Source: Microbotryomycetes sp. JL201
Lineage: Eukaryota; Basidiomycota; Microbotryomycetes
NCBI GenBank assembly: GCA_033819885.1
Contig: JAQYUZ010000002.1
Location: 372,001 to 436,000 of the forward strand
Reading direction: 5' to 3'
Length of the DNA: 64,000 nucleotides
The position numbers were made by a program, and so were the translations under genes. Shown here in pieces: positions 37,150 through 46,931 of the stretch. Under the pieces are notes generated by a model. That model saw only the letters and a list, made by a program, of their open reading frames with translations, ran no database searches and was not told the origin of the DNA. Each line of letters begins with the position of its first letter. The stretch's first letter is position 1.

Positions 37150-40016
37150 TCAAACGTCTGCGTAAAACGAACCGAGGGCGGCCAGGCCAAAGAATGTGCT
37201 TACGACTCCGACGCTGAAAACAACTGACACCTTGATGGCATCCTTGATGATTCGACGACGTTTCGACGGACGGTCCTCAGATGCTAGCTTTCCTTCGTGG
37301 TCCGTGCAGTGGCGACAGCCGTCCATGGCGGCGACCACAGACTTGTCTTGTGATCGATCTTTGTCGTGAGGCTCTTCTGGCGTGAACACACGATCATTGA
37401 CCCGGTCCGCACCAGGTCCATCTTCAAACGTGCGCTTCTTGCTCCGAGATTTCTTGGCTAATCGAGGCTCGGACTTCTCGGCTTGCGCGCAAAGGCTGCG
37501 TCCCTTGGTTTTGACACACGACACATGTTGACCTGAATGCCTGCGCTTGTTGTAATCCTCCAGACTCATGCTCCCGTCAGAGTCGTCGTCGCCATGCGAC
37601 ACGTGAAATTTTTGAAAGTGCTCGGGATCTCTTTCTTTGCCTTCGCCGATGATGGAGCTTTGGCTGGCTACTTCACTGACGAGCGAGGTCGAGTCGTCCG
37701 TGCCATGGCCGTCTGAGCTACAATCAGAAAAATCCGAGCCAAACTCGGACGAGTCTTCGTACGAAGAGCGTCCGTCCGACCAGCGTCCCTCCGACCAGCG
37801 TCCGTCCGACGAACGTCCATCCGATGAGCTTTGATCCGACGAGCGTTCATCCGACGAGCTTTGATATGAAGAGTCGTCTGACATGTCGTTTTGAAAGTCG
37901 ACCATCCGGATCTTGGCTTGCGGTTCTGGCATACATTCGTCTTTTGATTGAGACACCTGAAGGCGTCTGTCCGTTCCGTCGTCGTGTTCTTTTAGGAGCG
38001 CTGCGAGGGTCGCTTCCGCCCGACTCCATTTTTCGAGCGCTTCGAGGTATTTCTTTCTTTCGCTCTCAATCGTTGGCGGGCTCAAACTGTGGGATTGCTG
38101 TAATTCTTTGACAACAGTCGGTTCTGAGACGTTGGATACTTTGTCAGCACCGTCATCATGCCGATTCGGCTTCGGAGCTCACCGCGATCCGTTGCAACAG
38201 ACAACACACTGGGACTGACTTGTGACTTGCCAAAAGGCTCTTCGTCCATGAGGGCCTCCTGAAGGACGCCTGCTTCGTCGTCCTCGCTCTCCCATTCCTG
38301 CCAGAGATCGTACCCTTCCTCCGGGTCCGAATCTACATCTGTCTGGATCTCGTCCTCATTTGCACTGCCCTCCTCCGACATGTCCTGGTCTTCTTCATCG
38401 AGATCGATGTCACCCACGTCGATGTTGTCACCCTCCTCGTCATCGACTGCGTCCTCTTCGTCAAAGTCAAGGTCAAACCCGTCAAGGTTTTGCTCAGACT
38501 CGTCCGCCTCGAAACTTCCTTTCGCCAAGCGAGGGCTGAGGTGAGCAAGTTCACCGTCTGCGACAGATTCCGATGGCGAAGGCAGGTGACTGGCTTGCGA
38601 GCTGGCATCGTCATCCTTGAGCAGCATGAACCTGTCTATTGAGAATTTTGTTGCCCTACGATTGTTCTGCGAGCTTGTGTCATCAGCCGGAGCTAGAATG
38701 AATGTCTCGATCGAGAATTTCGGAGCTGTGCGACTAAAGTTGTTCAAAGACTTGTCCTCGGTCTTGCTCTGCGGACTATCGGGAGAAGGCAGGCGAAACT
38801 GAGATGCTGGAGGTGGCGAGAAATGTGGGCTGTGAGACGCCATAGCGAATCGAGAAGCAGGGTCGATCGTGGAGGCCTTGGCAATCGGCTTGAGAAGGGT
38901 CACACTTGCGTGTCGCGCAGAGCTCGGTGCTCGCTGCGCGGTCGACGGTGGCAAATCTCGCAATTCACTCTCCGCAGGGCCAGGCTTTTCCTCGCCGTCT
39001 TGCTTGAAATCCAATCTAACTGAGGCGTGCCCGGAACCGAGCTCAGGTGAGCGGCGGATGATGAATGAAGCGCGATTGTCGTTCAAGTCGGGACTGGCAG
39101 ATTTGACGCCCGGATTGGTCTGCTCGAATTTTCTGTCGCCGTCGTCGCGCCCATCGTCCGTCTCCAAGTCGATCAAGTCCTGCTCCGAAAGGCCGAAACC
39201 TGGGCGGCGACCGGAGCGCTGCTGCTGTTCGCCTCGCGGGCGGGCGTCTTTTTCGACAGTGTTGTCCTCGTCATCAGATGGTAACCTGTCTGAACCGTCT
39301 TTGAATGCTTGCGCGCAGGTGTCTTTGTTCTTGGCGCCTGCGACTTTCAGGTCCGCCGACAAAGTGGGGCCGACGCGCCTTATCGGAACTGCAGGCGGAA
39401 GCGGCATGGCAACAGTCTCGGTCGGGCTGACGCACGCTGTGAACGTCAAAGGGCTGCAGATGGCTGTAGATTGAATCAAGCGTTAGACTCTTCTGGCGTC
39501 TGCCGATTTACGATGCTTACTGCCATCATCGCGCAGCACGCTGTGTCCGAACATGACTTGGGTGCCGCTCGTCAGCTGTTCCCGGACGACGGCAGTCAGC
39601 AAGAGAGCCTACGATACGTTCAAAAGTGCCACGACCGGGCTGCAGAGGCTTGCCTTGTACTGTGTGTGGGGCACGAGCTTGCGCAGCTTCGATTCGCCGA
39701 GCTCGCGGACAAAAGTCCCGTTCGCAGAGTCGAGGTCCTCGATCATCGCGTGCTTGTCGTCCACCCATGACACTCTGGCTTGCATCGAGCTCATGACGTT
39801 GCACCCCGGTCCTCTGAACGTGCCAGAGGTCAAGTCGAGGTGTTCGACTTTGGCTCTCGGACCGCGTCCGAGCTGCACAGAGCCGTCGACAGACGCGTAC
39901 CGCTTGATGAGTATGCCGTCGCTGTCAATCAGGCTGAGAGTCGCGCCTGACATCGTGGGCGAGCACAGATGCGCGGTGCAAGACGAACCGAGCGCCGAGT
40001 CGCGCGATCTGGCCAT
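37150..40016 (-). CDS. FHA-domain protein with C-terminal membrane anchor
   Basis: Exons (complement) are 39654-40016, 39521-39575, 38183-39463 and 37150-38123 (890 aa). An FHA phosphopeptide-binding domain occupies roughly residues 35-145: VQLGRGP, SSMQARVSWVDD, DLDSANGTFV, then YKLTSGTQVMFGHSVLRDDG spliced across intron 1. A Ser- and Asp/Glu-rich middle follows, with a short coiled-coil-like helix (SERKKYLEALEKWSRAEATL) and a Lys/Arg cluster. The last 30 residues form one hydrophobic helix (VSVVFSVGVVSTFFGLAALG), so the protein is probably tail-anchored. This layout resembles SLMAP/Far9-Far10 of the STRIPAK complex, but the FHA sequence is too divergent for me to assign it. Intron 39576-39653 uses a gcaagc donor. 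Confidence 0.72.
37769..37873 (-). repeat. 15-bp tandem repeat, seven units, in the FHA gene
   Basis: Seven imperfect 15-bp units encode a repeated pentapeptide of the type S-S-D-x-R or S-D-G-R-W. It is a Ser/Asp-rich linker, likely variable in copy number and a possible casein-kinase-type target. Confidence 0.8.
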
Positions 40017-40139
40017 GTGGGGGGCCCGAGCGCAGGACTTTTTCTGCTAGCCAACGCGCCGTCTCTCCCTTTCATCACCAATCGTGACAGAATCGAACCA
40101 GTTCTTTCGTCGTCACAGTGTCTACTAACAAGCAACACC

Positions 40140-40845
40140 TTACGCCGCATGCCAATTCTCAACTCTGCTCATTGTCGCGCCCGAGCGGGAAAAGTCGCCC
40201 GCTTGAACAAGCACGACAACTTGACTACCTTGCGACAAATTGAATGGGGCTTGATACTGAAGCAAGGTGCGTCCCTCTGCTGAAACCTCGTCTGTGAGCT
40301 CCGGGTCAGCGGCCAGAGTCAGCCCACTATAAGGACTCTGATATCGCTCACAGAATATGTTGTACTCGAAATTATTGGATCCAGGAGCAAGAATGATCAC
40401 ATGCTTCGTCACTGGACCGTTGTCAGAGAAAGTGGCGATGGACACGCTCGGGCATCCTGACAATCGACCACAGCTCGGACCATCGCGACCCGGCGCGTGA
40501 TCAACGAAATGTATTCTGTCGTCTGTTCTGGTGAGGGACAGAAGAGGTTCTGAGCCATCTGAGAGGCCGACCGAGCATAAAGTCGTCAAAGTGGTTTGAG
40601 TAGCGGGTTGCAAGTCGAGCTTGAGCTCGAAAGACCTGCAGGGTCTCGCATTAGCAAACGTACACATTTGGAGCGATAATCTCAGCTTGCCATGTCCATT
40701 CCTCGGAATTATGCGAGATAGAGGAGCTGAGCGGATTGCCGGCTACAGAGGCCTGCAACGCAACTCCTAAGTCATTCGAGACTGCCTGAGGTGCAGCTTT
40801 GGCGAGAAGAGCGAGGACGGCAACAATATGAATTGTGACGAGCAT
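40140..40845 (-). CDS. Small secreted protein of unknown function
   Basis: Exons (complement) are 40691-40845 and 40140-40635 (216 aa). The N-terminus MLVTIHIVAVLALLAKAAPQ is a clear signal peptide with likely cleavage after the Ala run. The mature part is predicted beta-rich (SFELKLDLQ, HVIILAPGS, SQVVVLVQAGDF), holds a few cysteines and ends without an anchor. The intron (40636-40690) has a gcaagc donor and a gctaat branch site; splicing joins EEWTW to SFELKL. I do not recognise a family. An extracellular carbohydrate-binding or effector-like protein is possible, but that is a guess. It is divergent from DRE2 (243 bp). Confidence 0.65.
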
Positions 40846-41088
40846 GGCGAGAGTGGGCAAGAACGGGGTAGTGGACAACCGTGTCACGTGACAGAGCACA
40901 CAAATTCGCATGAGAAAAATATTAAAAGTTGCCGGCGACACAGTGTGTGATTTGACGCCTCTGAAGATCAGTGACGCCCTGCCAGAGGGCTGTTTGTGGC
41001 TTGGTCAGCCGGCCAATTGTGCAACGCCAAATTCGCGCACTTGAGCATCTTCAGGTCGTTCCCAAGCGCACACAGCGGCACAATTAGC

Positions 41089-42436
41089 ATGGCACCCGTC
41101 ACGCTCGACTCGTTCATGTCATCGACAGATGACGTTGATCTCGGTGTGCCTGCCACGACTGGGGGAACGCCAGGCGAGGTCTTGCTCGTCAGCTCGCAGT
41201 CGGCCGCACAAGACGGCTCGTACCAGCAGGCCATGACCAACCTCGGCGCAAAGGGACGAGTCGATGCATTCATGGTTGACAGGATCACGGAAGGAGGTGC
41301 GTCGTCTGTCCTCGTCCTCGTCGCCCGCAGGTGCTGCGCTCGCTCGGAATCGGATCATGTCAGCAGCGCCGTGCGCGCCAGACTGCAGCGAGTGCTGCTG
41401 CTGCATCACCCCGCGGGAACAACAGGCGGCATTTATTGCTTTAATCCACCTCTGGCGCTGTCCGACTGTGATCCTGACCTCTGAATACTGTCGATTCGCA
41501 GCTGTCTCACTGGCGAGGTCACAATACAAACACGCCGCGCTTCTGCTGCCCGTCAGCGTCATCACTGGCTCTCTACTTGCTCTCATCGATCCGTCCTTGC
41601 AAGCGGGTGGATCGCTCGATGTGCTGGGCCCGGCAGCCGAGGACGATCAAGTGGCGAGCGAACTCCGGCTCGCAGGTTTTTCGTCCGTTACCAAGAATGA
41701 TTCTTCAGTAAGTGCCCATTCATGATACATTCTGGAAATCGCGACCTGACCTGGCCTTGCAATGCAGCTCACGTCTGTCAAGCCGAGCGGGAGCAGCTCG
41801 GCGCCGTTGTCCCTGAAACGACCAGCCGCAGATGGCGATTCAACAGACGGAGGTGCCGTGCCGCTACCCGGCCGGACTTCTCGAGCAGCGAAAGCATCCT
41901 TGTGGGCATTCACAACCGCCGCCGCATCCACGGCCGGCACGTCAACGCCAACGATTGATGAATCGACTCTGCTGACGGAGGCCGACCTCGAGAGACCGAC
42001 GCTCGTCAAGCGAGAAGATTGCGATGTGAAAAAGACGCGCAAGGCGTGCAAGAATTGCACGTGCGGTCTGAGAGAAATCATCCTGCAAGAACAAGACGAT
42101 CTGGTTGCTGCCGGCTTTCCGGCGCAGGGCGGTGAGCTGTCGGGAGCATCCGCGGACAAGCATGTCTTGCTGACATACAGAGCTTTGAGCAGGCGCGGCT
42201 GCTGTCGGTTCTGGCCAACAAAAGATGTCTGCGATGCCAACATCGTCTTGCGGCAACTGCTATCTCGGCGATGCATTCAGGTGCAGCGGCTGTCCATACC
42301 TTGGCATGCCCGCATTTGAGCCGGGTGCGCGCGACGATGCGATTCAGGCTCTGTATCGACTGGATACTGACTGTACGTTTGACCAACAGGTGAAAAGGTC
42401 AAGCTGTCCAACATGGATGACACCTTGACCGCGTGA
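41089..42436 (+). CDS. DRE2: Dre2/anamorsin, cytosolic Fe-S assembly factor
   Basis: Dre2 receives electrons from Tah18 for early cytosolic Fe-S cluster assembly. Exons are 41089-41296, 41502-41707, 41768-42131, 42193-42324 and 42390-42436 (318 aa). The N-terminal methyltransferase-like part is divergent. The C-terminal CIAPIN1 domain is unmistakable: [17 protein letters not shown] binds the [2Fe-2S] cluster, and [20 protein letters not shown] binds the second cluster through two CxxC pairs. It ends [18 protein letters not shown] across the last intron. Intron 1 is 205 nt, long for this genome, and the joined product lacks about 15 residues usual there, so a small internal exon may have been missed. 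Confidence 0.92.
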
Positions 42437-42797
42437 ATTGTTCTTGGTCTTGCAGCCTGTCATTTCCTTTCGTGTGTATGATTTGTTCCTTGCCGTGTAC
42501 GTTGTAACAACGATCCAGAATGCGCATTTCGCTGAAAGGCAAGGGTTGACGTTGCCACCCCACCGTGATGATCACTTCAGCGGAAGGGCTTTCCTGTACG
42601 AGGTGTTTCCAACCCCGTTTGACGAATTTCTGTGCTACATTCAGCGAGCTAGGGAATGTCGCCTGTCTGATGTCAAAAGTGGCGGCACGTGAGCAATGCC
42701 GCGTTCGACGTCAACTTGGGGCTTTGCCTTTCGCCCACCCGCGACAGTCTCGCCCAGCTCGACCACTGCTCATCGTCCGGCTCAAGACTCCACGAGA

Positions 42798-44526
42798 ATG
42801 CCGCCCAAAAAGTCTGCGACGGCTGCTGCAGCCTCGACGAAAGTCAAGCAGCCGCGAGCGGCGTCTGTCAAGAAGGACGCGCCCGCCGCGCCAGAGCATC
42901 CGCCGTTTGTAGACATGATTCAGGCAAGTACTTGATCGGCTACAGTACACCAAGCTGTAGCTAACACAGTCATCTCTGACTTGTGCATGCTATTTGTGCA
43001 ATACATCACGCGTTGCCGTCTCTGACGACGCGTTTGTGGCGGTTTGTTTTGATTGTCGGACGGCGAACCGAGCAGGAGGCCGTCAAGCAGGCAGGAGACG
43101 CTCGCACAGGCGCCTCGAGGCCCGCCATAAAAAAGTGAGCTCAATATTGGCCACCACACGTCGCTCGCGCACGAAAAACAAGAGTGTACAGGGCGCAAAC
43201 GGGAGGCGCGGGTGTGGGGTCTCCTGCGGGGGCGCGCCACTTGGTTTCGACGGCTGTACATTGGTATTCAGGCGACGACGATGGTCATGACATTCTTGGA
43301 AACTTTCTATTGTCCGAGACGACACTTGCTGACTATTATGCACCACGTCTGCTTCTCTTGTCTCTGCTCAAAACAACGCACACGCCGCGATCCTAACGCT
43401 TCCACCAATTTGTCACTGAACGCGTTTCGCTGGCGCATGCGAAATTCGCACAATGTCCATCGACATTGTAAAGTTCAGGTGGATCCTCAACAAGTACAAG
43501 CTCAAGGAGGGCGGCGTGTTCGACAGCCACATTGCCGCTGGTCTCAAAAAGGCCGTCTCGACAGGCAAACTCGAACAACCCAATGGACCAAGTGGCAAGG
43601 TCAAGATTGTCAAGCCTGGATCAACTGCCGCCGGCAAAGAGGTGCGAATTTACAGTCGTCATCTATCGTCGACAGCATGCCTCGTGCTGACTGGGACTGT
43701 CAACTTTTGCAGAACAAGGCGCCAGCTGCCAAAAAGACTGTCGCTGGAACTAAGAAGGTCAGTACTCTACCTTACACCCCGACTAGAGTCAAGCTAAACG
43801 AGTAGTCGAGCGCAGCCTGCTCCCGCCAAAGCACCGGCTGCCAAGAAGGCTGCGCCAAAGAAGGAAACTGCAGCGAAGAAGCCGGCGGTGAGCGTCCATG
43901 CAAAAGCCTTTCTGCCATTTTCAAGCTGACGTTCATTCCTTGTAGGCCAAGGCAACATCGGCTAAGGTGCGATTCCGCTTCAGGCATCGCGTGTCTGAGA
44001 CTGTGTTTCGGCTGACACGACTGCTCACATAGACGACTTCACGCGGAAGTCGAACAAAGAAGGAAGAAGTAGACGAAAAGCCTGCTACAGCAAAGAAGGC
44101 TGCTGCTCCTGCTGCCAAAAAGGCCGCACCGGCAAAGAAAGCGACTACCGTCAAGAAGGAGGCCGCACCAGCCGCGAAAAAGACAACAGCGGCAAAGAAG
44201 GAAGCACCCGCAAAGAAGACTGCTACCAAGAAGGAGACTGCGGACAAGAAGCCGACCTCAGCTGCCAAGAAGGTGCGTTTCGGCCACGGCGAACACAGAT
44301 GGGTGCTGATCAACCGGATCCTTTGTTTCAGACCGCTGCCAAGAAGGAAGTCAAGAAGGCTGCGGACAACACGAAGAAGAAGGTTGCGGCGGGTCAGTTG
44401 ATGTTTGTCACGTGTCGGAGAATGCGCAAAACTTAAGTCATTGCCTCGTTGTCGTTAGCCTCTCAAAACGCTGCTGCTGCCAAGAAGAGGGCGGCCCCCA
44501 AAGCAAGAGGCACGGCCAAGAAGTAA
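42798..44526 (+). CDS. HHO1: Linker histone H1
   Basis: Exons are 42798-42923, 43076-43134, 43479-43641, 43713-43757, 43816-43887, 43946-43966, 44033-44272, 44332-44392 and 44459-44526 (284 aa). A basic N-terminal tail leads into a winged-helix globular domain: PPFVDMIQ-EAVKQAGDARTG, ASRPAIKK-WILNKYKLKEGG, FDSHIAAGLKKAVSTGKLEQ. The C-terminal tail is the usual run of AAKK and APAKK units. Eight introns is many for a histone gene. Intron 1 has a gcaagt donor (42924) and intron 2 is 344 nt, the longest I placed in the window. The acceptor at 43478 is set by the junction AIKK-WILNKY, which matches the H1 fold. Confidence 0.88.
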
Positions 44527-44936
44527 ATTCTTGTACTGCTTCTTTCGCTTTGGCCTGTCCGTCTCGATACCCACCTCGGGCTGATGTACGCCGCTTGCCA
44601 TGCTGGCGGCCGTCGACACCATACCTTCGACTTTCATGACCTGATGTATTATTCCTTTCGACTTTTCCCGTTTGCTTCGATGCCTGTTGCGCCATTCGGA
44701 TCATGTCCTCTTGTCCCTTAGCTGATTTGCTGTCGCACTCGAGTTGACGAGGAATTTGCACCTCGTAACTTGTATGTCGGAGTGCTTGTCTTTGTTTCGC
44801 TTTGACCTAGTTTGCTTCTTTTATATCTCTTCCTTTCCGTTCCATTGTTGTCATCTCAAAGACATCTCGCCTCGTCAAAACATGCTCTTTCTTTTTGCCT
44901 TTACGCCACACGCTCGCCACGCTGGCGGCCTCTCAG
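44527..44936. other. H1 3' region and PSF3 upstream region
   Basis: About 400 bp that hold the H1 3' UTR and the missing first exon of PSF3. No ATG here joins in frame to the exon at 44937 by a standard donor, so the PSF3 start is open. Confidence 0.5.
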
Positions 44937-45909
44937 GAATATTGGGACTTGCAAGAGTTCTTTGCAGACGCACAAGTCAGTCGTATTCCGCGATGACTTT
45001 GTTCGCATGGAACTGAGATTGATTTGTTTCCGTGTTCCGATGCAGCGCCTGCCATGCAAGTTCAAGTACGACGTGCCTAATACGGGCCACCTCGAAGGCA
45101 CGGCGGACAAGGACGTGCGTGACAAACGGGTCTAACAATACTTTGTGTTGTTGCGAATGTACTGACGCGCGCGTGTGTGTGTGTGTTGCAGTTGCGCGCT
45201 GGTACGGCGCTCGAGCTGCCGTTCTGGCTCGCGAGCGTGCTCTACAACAAGTGCGTTTGCTGGTTGTGAGGTTGACATCGGGTTGCTACGAGCATTGAGG
45301 CAGTGTTCTCCGAGCAGAGACATGATTGACATGTCCGTGCCACGCTGTTACAACACGCGGGTCCGCAACGCGCTCGCCGCTTCGTCCTCAAACGTCGACC
45401 TGCGCAACTTGGGAGGAGCAGGCACGAGCTTTTTCAGCGGTGGAAACAAGCTATTGACCATGTCAGTTGGCCGTCGCGCGTGCGCGCCTGATGGCCTTGT
45501 CGATGAATGCGCGACTGATTTGTCCCTGTGGTTCACTACGCGTCGCAACGCGCACCGACTGTTTCATGGACGAATGTGCTTGGTATCAGCGTCGAGGATG
45601 AAGCACTCGTGACCACTCTACACACTGCATTCAAAGAACGCATGCTCGATATCCAAGACCAAAGTCAACATTCGTCAGCAGACTCTGGTGGCGAAGGCGC
45701 CGCGTACGAGTTTTGTCAGAGGCTCGATGCTTGGGAGAAACAATGTACGTGGAAGAGAGTCGATCGTTTCAATCGATTGAAGAGTTGCACACTCATCCCG
45801 CATAACCTGACGTGATCTGATCGTTCGTGTAGTGTTCCTCGTCGGAGAATCAGTCGCGAAAGACTACAAGGCTTGGGCAGAGACGAAATCTAGAAAAGGT
45901 GGTCGGTGA
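44937..45909 (+). CDS. PSF3: GINS complex subunit Psf3 (start exon unresolved)
   Basis: This is a subunit of the GINS tetramer that joins Cdc45 and Mcm2-7 in the replicative helicase. Exons are 44937-44975, 45046-45114, 45192-45250, 45318-45461, 45590-45744 and 45833-45909 (180 aa plus the start). Family blocks: EYWDLQEFFADAQ-RLPCKF, YDVPNTGHLEG, LELPFWLASVLYNK, then MIDMSVPRCYNTRVRNAL and LFLVGESVAKDYKAW. The exon at 44937 begins after a clear ctctcag acceptor and lacks a Met, so a short first exon lies upstream in 44700-44930. Intron 45462-45589 is 128 nt and contains no AG until its end, which fixes the acceptor. Confidence 0.85.
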
Positions 45910-46470
45910 AGACGCAAGGTTGGGAATCATGCGTCGTGCGCTATACCCGTTTCTGCTTTTCAAACAGCTCGTGTTGTCATTTGTATCTTGATGGTGTTGT
46001 CCCACGCTCGTGTCTTTACTACGGTTACAACAAGTTATTTTTCTTCCTGCGAACACGTTCCGCCCCTTCATTGGTCCTCAGTTCAAAGGTCGCGATCGTT
46101 CTGTGCCACTCGAACAAGCCGCCACTCGTAGAGCTCCATCCGTGCCTCTTTCGTCTACCGCTCTTTTCTGTTCTCTTCTGTCATGGTTTCTTGAGCTGTT
46201 TTCCGTTGCTGTCTTTGTTTCTCTTCTTCCTCTGCTATTTGCACGAGAAACCTAACAAGGGTGATGAGACGCAATAAAAGTCAGCCCTCGAATCGTAAAG
46301 ATACCGCTCCGGTAAATCGAGTTTTCAAAGTGACAACTGTCAGGCAGGGCTTTATGTACCCTAGACCTTTACATGTTGTTTGTCGATCTGACATCAACCA
46401 TGCCACGCCGTCACAAGCCGTCTCACAGGCCGTGTCGGAGAACGCGTATGTGTCTCGGAACAGACAAAGC
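45910..46470. other. Intergenic stretch, PSF3 / PKR1
   Basis: A T-rich stretch of about 560 bp at the convergent ends of two genes. No supported feature. A 3' coding exon of PKR1 could fall in its right part. Confidence 0.45.
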
Positions 46471-46722
46471 TCACCATTTGACACTCGCAAACAAACCAAC
46501 GCTCAACACCAACAAACTCAATACGTGCAAGTTGCCGTTAGTCAAGACGAGCATGACCAACAACGTAGCAAACAAGCTGTAGAACGAGTAGGTCATGGCT
46601 TTGATCAATCCAGAGTTTGTACCAGGTTCAAAGATGGAAGAAATGACATCTTGGAGTATTGATTTGGATGGCGGATCATCAAGCTGGCGTGGTGGTGGTG
46701 ATGATCTCGTCGGATTCGACAT
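46471..46722 (-). CDS. PKR1: Pkr1-like V-ATPase assembly factor
   Basis: Pkr1 is an ER membrane protein that helps assemble the V-ATPase Vo sector. One exon encodes 83 aa: a short polar N-terminus (MSNPTRSSPPPRQLDDPP), the family motif SILQDVISSIFEPGTNSGL, and two close hydrophobic helices (AMTYSFYSLFATLLVMLVL and LHVLSLLVLSVGLFASVKW). The start is the ATG at 46722. At the C-terminus the codon run AAA-TGG is followed by an in-frame stop that overlaps a gtgagc donor, so the gene may instead splice and continue; the yeast protein has a longer tail. The family match is good in the membrane part only. Confidence 0.7.
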   Translation of the reverse strand: MSNPTRSSPPPRQLDDPPSKSILQDVISSIFEPGTNSGLIKAMTYSFYSLFATLLVMLVLTNGNLHVLSLLVLSVGLFASVKW

Positions 46723-46931
46723 GGTTGCGCGCGCGCGTCCAAGGTTGTGACCAAAGCGCAAGAACATTCAAATGGAATGACGACGAGAACATGCTCAATC
46801 GCCAAACATATTACACCACCAGAAAGCAATACCCACATTGATCGCCTGCAGTTTTGTCATCGTTCAAGTGTTCTTTTTGCAAAGCTCGGGCCTCAGCCAC
46901 GTAAAATCCTACGCAGACAAGACGCACACAT

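Noticed and set aside
45528-45589. Coding stretch VHYASQRAPTVSW in PSF3
   Set aside because: No AG acceptor precedes it within the intron; joining at 45590 gives the correct phase and family-like sequence.
46010-46662. Plus-strand open frames between PSF3 and PKR1
   Set aside because: They are low-complexity or antisense to PKR1 and its 3' region, with no motif.
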